Positions 35,427 to 43,335 of a stretch of 64,000 nt of DNA are shown piece by piece. Under the pieces are notes generated by a model. It saw nothing but the letters and a program-made list of their open reading frames with translations. It made no database searches and was not told the DNA's origin. Source of the DNA: ECT2AJA-044 sp965262845 (GTDB lineage: Bacteria; Bacteroidota; Bacteroidia; Flavobacteriales; ECT2AJA-044); the NCBI GenBank assembly GCA_965262845.1, contig CBDHFX010000002.1, forward strand, positions 1,364,001-1,428,000, in the 5' to 3' direction. A program made the translations under genes and the position numbers. Position 1 is the first letter of the stretch; each line of letters begins with the position of its first letter.

Positions 35427-36667
35427 TATTCCTTCCACTTTGCCGGAATTTCCACGCAGATAATGGCATAGCCGTCGGTAAAGTACATCCGGTTGTTTGC
35501 CTCATCTATCAGTGGAGCAGTGTACCGTTTGGTACCCCCATGGTAGGGCAGCCAGCCCTTGTGCAGTATCTTGCCCGTGTTCAGGTCCATCAGCTGAAAA
35601 TCACTCCTAGCTACTATGCATCGGTTACCCCAGGCCTCAATACGTACTGGAGCTGCATCATCAATATTTTCCCGGTAGATCAGCTCGCCGGTATGTTTGT
35701 TGACCGCTATGGCATGGCCCCGGTCATCTATCCACACCACCTTGTTTCCATGCAAGATGTAATTGGATGAAAGCATATTGGTATGGGCAAAATATAAGCG
35801 CCAAAGCTCCTGACCATTGCTCAGATCATAACAGTAAAGGGTTTTGTCGGTCATCACATAAACCCGGTTGTTCTCCAGGTCGATCTTAGGATAACCCACC
35901 TGGTTCAGCAGACCGAGCCATTGATCTTCATGCCCTATATCCAGCACCTCCCATACCAGGCTGTCCTGGGTATAGTTGTAGCATTTCAGGTCAGACAAGT
36001 CCTCATAATCCCCTTTATCTATTCCGACGATCAGGATCAGATCGCCCGAAACATTGATGTAGGCCGAATGCGCCCGTATTCCCACGCCATCACGATTACC
36101 TGTTGCATATTCCCGGAAGGCCAGGTCGCACTGGCCCGTCAGGGCATCGCATACCAGTACGTCCACACTGTCTGAATAAATAGCGTAACGTTTGGACGTG
36201 ATATAAAAGTCACCGATCAAAAAGCTCATAGGTACCCCATATTCCGTATCAAAACGCCAAAGCTCCTGGCCATTGGCCAGGTCTATGGCATGGTGTGACC
36301 CCAATGCGTTAATGAACGCATAATGGGAATTGGAAAAGGAACTCGTTTCTTTATCATAAATATTTTTTGGTATTGACCCCGACTCCCATTCCACCTCCCC
36401 GCTGTAGATGTTTCGGGACTGCAATGCGGATAGCCGGTCAGCTGTCCTGTAACTATGAATGATGCTGTTGCCCACCTTGATGATCGGGATCGTTGAAAAT
36501 CGCATTCCCGTGGTCGTTAAAGTATCGATCCACAGGATGTTCAGGGTATCCCGATCGCAGTCATAGAAGAGATCGTTACAGGGATCCGGATCAGGTGCCG
36601 GCACGGGCGGCTCCTTTTCACAACCTGCCAGCATAAACAATCCCAGTAAATTCAACAGGAGTTTCAT
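35426..36667 (-). CDS. PQQ-like beta-propeller lipoprotein
   Basis: 413 residues from the ATG at 36667, where a lipoprotein signal begins (LLGLFMLAGC, lipidated Cys at 16). After a Pro/Asp-rich linker the protein forms repeats of the PQQ-like propeller type: LANGQELWRFD, LVCDALTGQC, YCYDLSNGQELWRLYF, AVNKHTGELIYREN, LMDLNTGKILHKG. Such propellers act as assembly scaffolds (as in BamB) or bind partners; there is no dehydrogenase domain. It sits in an operon with other lipoproteins and a barrel, so a role in an outer-membrane or surface complex is plausible but unproven. Confidence 0.78.
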   Translation of the reverse strand: MKLLLNLLGLFMLAGCEKEPPVPAPDPDPCNDLFYDCDRDTLNILWIDTLTTTGMRFSTIPIIKVGNSIIHSYRTADRLSALQSRNIYSGEVEWESGSIPKNIYDKETSSFSNSHYAFINALGSHHAIDLANGQELWRFDTEYGVPMSFLIGDFYITSKRYAIYSDSVDVLVCDALTGQCDLAFREYATGNRDGVGIRAHSAYINVSGDLILIVGIDKGDYEDLSDLKCYNYTQDSLVWEVLDIGHEDQWLGLLNQVGYPKIDLENNRVYVMTDKTLYCYDLSNGQELWRLYFAHTNMLSSNYILHGNKVVWIDDRGHAIAVNKHTGELIYRENIDDAAPVRIEAWGNRCIVARSDFQLMDLNTGKILHKGWLPYHGGTKRYTAPLIDEANNRMYFTDGYAIICVEIPAKWKE

Positions 36668-36669
36668 TA

Positions 36670-37292
36670 TTAACGTGGGGTTAGTTCGAACTCCTTGCCC
36701 CATTCTGCGTCCTCAAAAGTCCGCTCTTTCAATTCTGATTCCAACTCCTCCCCGTTCCTTGCCTGCATGTGGGAGGTGTCTTTCAGCTTAACGTTGTCTT
36801 TAGCATTGGGGTTGCCCGTTTGCGAGGTAGCAGGAAGGATGCCATCCGATTCGCCCTCTTCCCAAACCACCCGTACGCTCGTATAGCTCATGGGACCTTC
36901 GCATCCCTCCGCGCAAGGGGTGTTGGCATCCGCCACTAATTCACACCAGCCGAAGTCAGAACCATCAATGGGGTCGCAACAGCAGAAATGTATCGTTGAA
37001 GTCACATCCTTATAGAACCCTGTATGCCCAATAATGGTTTTCCACCAGGGATTCAGTTTGTTAATATACCACTCACCCAATCTGTAACCGTCGGCGATAA
37101 AATCATACTTTCTTCTTTTGTTTCCGTGACCTCATATTGCATCATGGTCACGACATTGTTCAGATGTGGAACCATCTGAGCGTTCAGCTTCAGGCAGGCA
37201 ACCAGCAGGCCTGCGTTGAGTACTGTGAAGATTTTTTTATAGCCTTGAATTTTGTTAACCTTCAAAGGTATGCAAAGGTATGCACAAATCAA
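36670..37292 (-). pseudogene. Frameshifted secreted protein at the head of the lipoprotein operon
   Basis: The frame 37292-37053 gives a signal-peptide-like start (KKIFTVLNAGLLVACLKLNAQ) and runs to VTETKEES. The adjoining frame ending at 36670 reads YDFIADGYRLGEWYINKLNPWW and goes on for 136 residues from its first ATG with a Cys-rich middle (HFCCCDPIDG, CELVADANTPCAEGCEG). The two fit together if one base is missing in the A/G-rich run near 37108-37118 (for example an extra A giving EEKYDFIAD). Intact, the protein would have ~195 residues. It is a mutation or reading error; a programmed shift is less likely because no canonical slippery site is present. I do not recognise the family. Confidence 0.55.
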
Positions 37293-37460
37293 AATTTTTT
37301 CTCACGCATGGCCAGTTGTACTATATCAATAGGCTAAGTTACTGATATTCATGAAAAAGATATTCACAAAAATTTTAGCGATCGGTAAAAAACGGTTATG
37401 GAAGTGAAGGCCTCCCTTTATGGACGTGCGTGCGGATAACTCAGCAAAAGTGAAAATTGG

Positions 37461-37545
37461 CGGAGAGGGAGGGATTCGAACCCCCGGTACCTCTCGGTAC
37501 GTCGGTTTTCAAGACCGGTGCATTCAACCACTCTGCCACCTCTCC
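37461..37545 (-). tRNA. tRNA-Ser (anticodon UGA)
   Basis: The 7-bp acceptor stem ggagagg/cctctcc with discriminator G closes the cloverleaf. The D arm is ggcagagtggttgaatgca; the anticodon stem-loop ggtcttgaaaacc carries TGA; the long variable arm (cgtaccgagaggtacc) is typical of serine tRNAs; the T arm gggggttcgaatccctc completes it. CCA is not encoded. It reads UCA and other UCN codons. Confidence 0.95.
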
Positions 37546-37557
37546 CTGGTTGGCGGG

Positions 37558-37589
37558 CAAAATTAAAGGATCTCCCTAAAATACAGCAA
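37558..37589 (-). promoter_or_regulatory. Promoter of the tRNA-Ser gene
   Basis: On the minus strand TTG (37589-37587) is followed after 21 nt by TAATTTTG (37565-37558), a full match to the Bacteroidota -7 element TAnnTTTG. It ends 12 nt before the tRNA 5' end, a fitting distance for a transcription start just upstream of the mature tRNA. Confidence 0.55.
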
Positions 37590-37654
37590 CTCAAAAACGG
37601 ATATACGAACTATTTTCGTACCTTGCTTCCATTAAAGGCATTATTCAATACACT

Positions 37655-39139
37655 ATGAAGCCATTTCTACTATCCACGGTAGTGTCCATTGTGACTATAT
37701 TCCCAGGTTTTGGGAAAACCCTGTCTGTATTTATGGATTACGCGACCTTTTATGCGGAAGGACAATCGCCCTATGTTGAAATCTATTTTTCGTTCGTGGG
37801 GGAATCGCTTGAGTGGGTTGCGCTGGAAAATGACACGGCTTATCAAAGTGCTGTTGAGGTACTGATCTCGATCTCGCAGGAAGACTCCGTGGTGTTCCTG
37901 GATCAATATCGCGTAATTGCTCCGGCTATCATCGATACGATCGGTCGAATCGACAATTTTTTGGATCAGCAGCGGATCCCACTCAAAAACGGAAGCTATA
38001 GCATGTACGTGGAGATCAACGATGCCCATAACCCGGAGAGTCGTATCAGCTCCATACTACCGTTGAAAATTGATTATTTCGACGAGCTGGCCCGGTTCAG
38101 TGATGTGCAGCTGGTGGAGCACTACAAAAAATCAACGGTGCCGGGTATCATCACAAAAAGTGGTTACGATCTGATCCCTTTCCTTCCCTACTACAGCTAT
38201 TTTTATCCGGAAGAGATAGGCCAGATGCACTTTTATGCGGAACTGTACCATATGGATGTGGCATTAGGAGCGGGAACGCCCTACCTGATCCAATACTACA
38301 TTGAGTCGCAGTTAAGCGGTGAAATAGTGCCCCGGCTTGCCTGGTATCAGAAGGTGGAGGCTGTTGAAACGACCCCGGTTATAGCCACTTTCAACATTGC
38401 CAACCTGGCCACGGGAAAATACCGCCTGGTCCTGGAGGCCAGGGACGGAGAGAATAACCTGATCACGAAAAGTTTGATCGCTTTTGAACGACATAACCCG
38501 GCCCTGGATATCGATCTCGGGCACAATGAAATGCTGGTCGTGGAAAACACCTTTGTTATGGCAATGACGGATCCCGACTCCCTGGCTCAATATATTGACT
38601 ACCTATATCCGATCTCGGGACGACTGGAGCGTCAGCTGGCGAAGGAAGTTATCGCCCGCAGGGATGTAGCGGAAATGCAGCGGTTCTTTTATGGATTTTG
38701 GAGCAATCGGGATAAATACAATCCGGAGGAATTGTGGAATTCATATTTCAGCCAGGTCAGGCTCGTCAACCGGATCTACCCAACCCGCCTTCGAAAAGGA
38801 TACAATACGGACAGGGGGAGGGTACACCTGCAATACGGAGCTCCCGATGATCGTGACGGCAGACCGTTCGAACCCGGAGCCTATCCGTACGAAATATGGA
38901 TGTACTACACACTGGAACAATATCAGCAGCGCAATGTGATCTTTGTGTTTATGAACCGGGGACTTTCGACCAATGGTTATGAATTGATCCATTCCGATGC
39001 CATCGGAGAGCTCAACGATCCAAACTGGCAAATGGAAATCGTACAGCGCGATGTTGCCAACCGCAATATGGATGTTACCGATGCCCCTTTTCGCTGGGGT
39101 TCCTCCCTGCAGAATAACATCATTATTCCGAACCGATAG
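37655..39139 (+). CDS. GWxTD domain-containing protein
   Basis: 494 residues; the signal peptide is about 1-20. The middle is beta-rich (25-300). The C-terminal ~130 residues match the GWxTD domain: FWSNRDKYNPEELWNSYFSQVRLVNRIY, DRGRVHLQYGAPDD, YPYEIWMYYTLEQYQQRNVIFVF. The motif trp-containing segment reads FYGFWSNRDK here. The domain occurs in Bacteroidota and Acidobacteriota; its function is unknown, and it is secreted to the periplasm or surface. The tRNA-Ser gene lies upstream in the opposite direction. Confidence 0.85.
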   Translation: MKPFLLSTVVSIVTIFPGFGKTLSVFMDYATFYAEGQSPYVEIYFSFVGESLEWVALENDTAYQSAVEVLISISQEDSVVFLDQYRVIAPAIIDTIGRIDNFLDQQRIPLKNGSYSMYVEINDAHNPESRISSILPLKIDYFDELARFSDVQLVEHYKKSTVPGIITKSGYDLIPFLPYYSYFYPEEIGQMHFYAELYHMDVALGAGTPYLIQYYIESQLSGEIVPRLAWYQKVEAVETTPVIATFNIANLATGKYRLVLEARDGENNLITKSLIAFERHNPALDIDLGHNEMLVVENTFVMAMTDPDSLAQYIDYLYPISGRLERQLAKEVIARRDVAEMQRFFYGFWSNRDKYNPEELWNSYFSQVRLVNRIYPTRLRKGYNTDRGRVHLQYGAPDDRDGRPFEPGAYPYEIWMYYTLEQYQQRNVIFVFMNRGLSTNGYELIHSDAIGELNDPNWQMEIVQRDVANRNMDVTDAPFRWGSSLQNNIIIPNR

Positions 39140-39184
39140 CCACTGTTTATTGTGTAACTTTGCGCCCTAAACGCCTCCGGCCCC

Positions 39185-40225
39185 TTGTGCTGTAAAATAG
39201 CCGTCGTTATTCTGAACTGGAACGGTCGTTCCTTGCTGGAGCGATTTCTACCTTCTGTCCTCGCCCATTCACAGGGAGAAGGTATTGGCATTTTTGTTGC
39301 CGACAACGATAGCAGCGACGATTCCGTATCCTGGCTCAAAGAACACTTCCCGGAGGTCAGGGTGATCCAAAACCCGGATAACGGAGGGTATTCAAGAGGG
39401 TATAACCAAAGTCTGAACCAGATCAATGCCGAATACTACGTTCTCCTAAACAACGACATTGAAGTAACGCCCAACTGGATTGGTCCGGTCATTGAGCTTA
39501 TGGATGCCGACGCTCTGATTTCCGCATGCCAGCCAAAGATCAAGGATCTGGATCGCCGCACTCATTTCGAGTATGCCGGCGCTGCGGGCGGGTTCATTGA
39601 CCTCTTTGGATATCCATTTTGCCGCGGACGAATTTTCAGCACTTCGGAAGAGGATCACGGCCAGTACGATGAGCCAGCAGAGATCTTTTGGGCCTCGGGA
39701 GCATGCCTCTTTGTCCGTGCCAGTGCCTTCCGGGATGTGCACGGACTCGACGAACAACTCTTCGCACATATGGAAGAGGTTGACCTGTGCTGGCGCATGA
39801 AGAATTTGGGATACCGCATTATGTATTGCCCGGATTCGGAAGTCTTTCATTTGGGTGGAGGAACATTACAAGTGGACAGCCCGAACAAGACTTTTTTTAA
39901 TTTCCGGAACAACCTGTTTATGATCTTCCAGAATATCCCCAGGGAATATTTGATCTGGGTACTGTTCCTTCGCCTGGTACTTGACGGGATCGCCGCAATG
40001 AAATTCCTTCTGGGCGGGAGGCCACAACACTTTTTGCCGGTTCTCCGGGCACATATCGACTTCTATAAAAACCTGAAAAAACTAACACAACGTCGCTTGC
40101 AGAACCAAGTATGCTACCGCCGGATCAAATTCTACAACGCCTACCGCGGCAGCATCGCCCTGGCCTATTTTATTTGCGGGCGCCGCAAATTCTCTTCGCT
40201 CAGAATACGTCGTTCTTATCGCTGA
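39185..40225 (+). CDS. Family 2 glycosyltransferase
   Basis: 346 residues from a TTG start at 39185. The GT-A fold begins VVILNWNGRSLLERFLPSVL, with ADNDSSDDS, NPDNGGYSRGYNQ and the metal-binding LLNNDIEV (~88-95). The conserved EVDLCWRMKNLGYRIMYCPDSEVFHLGGGT lies near 197-226. A hydrophobic segment (YLIWVLFLRLVLDGIAAMKFLLGG, ~254-278) may hold it at the membrane. It is of the rhamnosyltransferase-like type used in surface polysaccharide synthesis; donor and acceptor are unknown. The 3' end overlaps the convergent aroQ gene by 10 bp. Confidence 0.9.
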   Translation: MCCKIAVVILNWNGRSLLERFLPSVLAHSQGEGIGIFVADNDSSDDSVSWLKEHFPEVRVIQNPDNGGYSRGYNQSLNQINAEYYVLLNNDIEVTPNWIGPVIELMDADALISACQPKIKDLDRRTHFEYAGAAGGFIDLFGYPFCRGRIFSTSEEDHGQYDEPAEIFWASGACLFVRASAFRDVHGLDEQLFAHMEEVDLCWRMKNLGYRIMYCPDSEVFHLGGGTLQVDSPNKTFFNFRNNLFMIFQNIPREYLIWVLFLRLVLDGIAAMKFLLGGRPQHFLPVLRAHIDFYKNLKKLTQRRLQNQVCYRRIKFYNAYRGSIALAYFICGRRKFSSLRIRRSYR

Positions 40226-40641
40226 CGCTCTGTCAATGCTTCAATAGCCAGCCGGTAGCTATCGAGCCCAAAACCGGTGATGACGCCAAGCACTCCATGG
40301 CTTAGCCGGCTTTCGTGCCGAAAGGTCTCGCGGTCATACACGTGCGATATATGTACTTCCACTGCCGGCAGTCCCACACTGCTCAGCGCATCCCCTATCG
40401 CAACGGACGTATGGGTGTATCCGCCTGCATTGATCACGATCGCATCCACAGATCCCAGACCATGCTGGATCGCCTCCACCAGCTCACCCTCGTGGTTCGA
40501 CTGAAAATATGTTAGCCCGTGCTCCGCAAAACGCGCCTTCAGCTCCACAAGATAATCCTCGAAACTCCGTACCCCATACCTCTCCGGTTCACGAATTCCG
40601 AGCAAATTTAGATTAGGTCCGTTAATGATCCGTATCTTCAT
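40216..40641 (-). CDS. aroQ: Type II 3-dehydroquinate dehydratase
   Basis: 141 residues from the ATG at 40641. Family signature IINGPNLNLLGIREPERYG includes the catalytic Arg17 and Tyr22; INAGGYTHTSVAIGDAL and the VEVHISHVYDRETFRHES segment carry the substrate-binding Asn and His. It converts 3-dehydroquinate to 3-dehydroshikimate in the shikimate pathway. Its start lies only 19 bp from the divergent xerD start. Confidence 0.95.
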   Translation of the reverse strand: MKIRIINGPNLNLLGIREPERYGVRSFEDYLVELKARFAEHGLTYFQSNHEGELVEAIQHGLGSVDAIVINAGGYTHTSVAIGDALSSVGLPAVEVHISHVYDRETFRHESRLSHGVLGVITGFGLDSYRLAIEALTERQR

Positions 40642-40660
40642 CGCATCGCAAAGATAGGCT

Positions 40661-41545
40661 ATGAAGTGGACGCCTGCATTGACCGGGTACGCATCGTATC
40701 TCAAACTGGAAAAGGGCCTCAGCCCCTTATCTGTCAGCGCCTATCGGCGCGATGTGAAACAGCTCGCGGATTTTTTCCCCGATACCTCACCGCTCAGGAT
40801 CACGTTACACGACCTGCGGGCATTCATCAACGAATATGCCTCGGGCAAACGATCGCCCCGTTCTCAGGCCCGGCTGATCTCCTCAATACGATCCTTTTAC
40901 GGATACCTGCTCCTCGAAAAGCTCATCAGCACCAATCCGGCCGAGCTGCTCGAAACGCCCAGGGTGACGCCCAGGCTGCCTGATACGCTGAGCGTGGAGG
41001 AAATTGACGCCATTATCGGGGTGGTGGACCTATCCTCCCGTCAGGGAGAAAGGAACCGGGCTATTTTGGAAACCCTTTACGGCTGCGGCCTGCGGGTGAG
41101 CGAGCTGATCGGGCTGCGGCTGAATGATCTCTATCCAAAACAGGGGTATATCAAGGTGATCGGAAAGGGAAACAAGCAGCGCCTGGTACCCCTGGCCGAT
41201 AGCACCTACCGGTATATCCGGATCTATGTGGAGGAGGTTCGCGTACACCAAAGCCCCGGAAAAGGCCATGAAGGCATCGTGTTCCTGAATAACCGGGGTA
41301 CACGGCTTTCGCGGGTGATGATCTTCAAGCTGGTGAAAAAGATGGCTGAAGCGGCCGGGATCCGCAAGAATGTGTCTCCGCATACCTTCCGACATTCCTT
41401 CGCGACACATATGGTTGAAGGAGGGGCCGATCTGCGATCAGTACAGGCAATGCTCGGGCATGAAAGCATCACAACGACCGAGATCTACACGCACCTCGAC
41501 CATTCCTACCTTTCCTCTGCCCTCAGGCATCACCCCCGGGCCTAG
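40661..41545 (+). CDS. xerD: Tyrosine recombinase XerD
   Basis: 294 residues, the usual length. The N-terminal SAM-like DNA-binding domain (1-100, YLKLEKGLSPLSVSAYRRD) is followed by the catalytic domain with all active-site residues: R145, K169, H241, R244, H267 and nucleophile Y276 (IYTHLD). With a partner recombinase it resolves chromosome dimers at dif during division. The lone chromosomal context beside aroQ, with no phage genes nearby, argues for the housekeeping enzyme rather than an integrase. Its stop overlaps the stop of the convergent DUF4294 gene in a shared ctag. Confidence 0.94.
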   Translation: MKWTPALTGYASYLKLEKGLSPLSVSAYRRDVKQLADFFPDTSPLRITLHDLRAFINEYASGKRSPRSQARLISSIRSFYGYLLLEKLISTNPAELLETPRVTPRLPDTLSVEEIDAIIGVVDLSSRQGERNRAILETLYGCGLRVSELIGLRLNDLYPKQGYIKVIGKGNKQRLVPLADSTYRYIRIYVEEVRVHQSPGKGHEGIVFLNNRGTRLSRVMIFKLVKKMAEAAGIRKNVSPHTFRHSFATHMVEGGADLRSVQAMLGHESITTTEIYTHLDHSYLSSALRHHPRA

Positions 41546-42162
41546 CCGGCATCCGGCGTTTCGGGAATTTCGGGTCGGCTGATCATACCCGCTTCAAAGG
41601 CCCGTATCAGAATGTTCCCGATCCAGGCATCCTCCCGGTTGTGTTCCGGATCAAATTCATATTTCAGGTCGTTGTCGTATACCCTGGCCATGGTCTGCCA
41701 AAAAAGCGCATTGATACCGCCCCGATATTCCTTAATGATCTCGTGCGTTGTGCGCTTTGTCTCGCGATTTATCAACTTCACCAGCAGCACGCCTTCGCTC
41801 CGTGTCAGCTCCTTCAGGTCGTCTTTAAAATGATCTTCCAGATAATGGGCGATCTGCCTGGCGTATTTCTTTCGTTTCCGCCGCCGATGCTCCCCCTCCA
41901 GGGCCGCTTCCATCGCGTATAGCTGTTCCGTGGCTTCCTTTGCGTAGGGCCACACCTTCAGTACTTTCCTTCGCAGGATGTAGTAACGGCTCCGGTCCTC
42001 ATCAACGCTCAGATCAGGCAGTGCCGTCACGGAAACCTCCGGCAGCAGGTTCACTTTCAGCGTATCGTAGCCATTGAGTCCCAGACTGTCGGGCTGTGCC
42101 TGCAGCGAAATGCCACTCCCAAGCAGGAGCGCGGAAACGGATAGGAAATGAAAGACTTTCAT
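41542..42162 (-). CDS. DUF4294 domain-containing secreted protein
   Basis: 206 residues from the ATG at 42162, which directly precedes a signal peptide (FHFLSVSALLLGSGISLQAQ). The rest matches DUF4294 of Bacteroidota: YYILRRKVLKVWPYAKEATEQL, RKRKKYARQIAHYLEDHFKDDLKEL, TRSEGVLLVKLINRETKRTTHEIIKEYRGGI, ALFWQTMARVYDNDLKYEFDP. The helical domain is of unknown function, probably periplasmic. It is convergent with xerD, sharing ctag at both stop codons. Confidence 0.88.
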   Translation of the reverse strand: MKVFHFLSVSALLLGSGISLQAQPDSLGLNGYDTLKVNLLPEVSVTALPDLSVDEDRSRYYILRRKVLKVWPYAKEATEQLYAMEAALEGEHRRRKRKKYARQIAHYLEDHFKDDLKELTRSEGVLLVKLINRETKRTTHEIIKEYRGGINALFWQTMARVYDNDLKYEFDPEHNREDAWIGNILIRAFEAGMISRPEIPETPDAG

Positions 42163-42297
42163 GTGAATAATAACGCCCTCACGGGCAGATTGATTTGAAG
42201 ACCTTGCCCTCATCAGCATACAAATGAAGTGATCATCCGGTATGGGCAGCCCGCCAAAGGCCGGAAGTTGTTCATGGATCCCATACCGGAGGGGGCA

Positions 42298-43335
42298 TCA
42301 CCGGACGAGCCCAAAAAGCAATTCAGCCGCCCTGAACGGGCTCAGTTCCCGATCCAATACTTTTTTCTCCATTGATCCGATCCCGGCCTTCACGGCCGGA
42401 TGCTCATAAAAGTTGCGGTGGAGCCGATCCTCCAGATGTTCGCGAAACCAGTACCGCGCTTGCTCATCGCGCCGCAGGCGCCTGTAGTTATTCGCGGTGG
42501 TCGTTTTCTGGTACTCCAGGATCACCTCGTTCCAGAACCCGGCGATTCCCTCGCCGGTGAGCGCGGAACAGGACCGCACCTGAGGGGTCCAGCCGCCCGG
42601 ATGTGCAGGAAACAGGTGTAAGGCCCGCTGATAATCAGCCTGAGCCCGACGCGCATTGCTGCCATTGTCGCCGTCGGCCTTGTTGATGATCACGCCCTCG
42701 GCCATCTCCATGATGCCGCGCTTGATCCCCTGAAGCTCGTCGCCGGCGCCAGCCAACGCAAGTAGCAGAAAAAAATCAACCATTGAATGTACCGCCGTTT
42801 CGCTTTGCCCGACCCCGACCGTTTCCACGAAAATGATGTCGAACCCGGCTGCTTCACACAGGATGATGCTTTCGCGGGTCTTTTGGGCCACGCCCCCAAG
42901 GGAACTTCCGGCCGGGCTCGGCCTGATGAAAGCGCGGTTGTCGGTACTCAGCTTTTCCATCCGGGTTTTGTCGCCCAGAATACTGCCCTGACTGCGGGTC
43001 GAACTCGGATCAATGGCCAGTACGGCAAGTCGGTGCCCTTCACTGATGAGGAAAGTTCCCAGGGCCTCAATAAACGTTGACTTGCCAACGCCCGGAACTC
43101 CCGTGATGCCCACACGAAAACTATTGCCGGAATGGGGAAGGCAGGCCTCCATGATCTCCCGGGCCTTCTTCTGATGATCGGGACGCGTGCTTTCGGTCAG
43201 GGTAATGGCCCGGCTCAAAAGCATAAGATCTCCCGACAAAACACCCTTCACGAATTCTGCCGTTTCCGGAAGCCTGTGCCTGGAGTTTTCCTCGTTCGGA
43301 TGCGTACGTTCCTTCGCCATGCCGGGTTTATTCAA
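42298..43335 (-). CDS. meaB: Methylmalonyl-CoA mutase-associated GTPase MeaB
   Basis: 345 residues. G1 loop GVPGVGKS (79-86), AIDPSSTRSQGSILGDKTRM, switch DIIFVETVGVGQSE and base motif NKADG are all present. MeaB is a G-protein chaperone that gates delivery of adenosylcobalamin to methylmalonyl-CoA mutase and protects it from inactivation. It is the last gene of the operon; its ATG overlaps the mutB stop by 8 bp (a later ATG at 43320 would remove the overlap). Confidence 0.95.
   Translation of the reverse strand: MNKPGMAKERTHPNEENSRHRLPETAEFVKGVLSGDLMLLSRAITLTESTRPDHQKKAREIMEACLPHSGNSFRVGITGVPGVGKSTFIEALGTFLISEGHRLAVLAIDPSSTRSQGSILGDKTRMEKLSTDNRAFIRPSPAGSSLGGVAQKTRESIILCEAAGFDIIFVETVGVGQSETAVHSMVDFFLLLALAGAGDELQGIKRGIMEMAEGVIINKADGDNGSNARRAQADYQRALHLFPAHPGGWTPQVRSCSALTGEGIAGFWNEVILEYQKTTTANNYRRLRRDEQARYWFREHLEDRLHRNFYEHPAVKAGIGSMEKKVLDRELSPFRAAELLFGLVR

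Noticed and set aside
40661..41545. xerD-like gene as a phage or island integrase
   Set aside because: Housekeeping XerD length and motifs, neighbours aroQ and DUF4294, and no phage genes or attachment repeats nearby.
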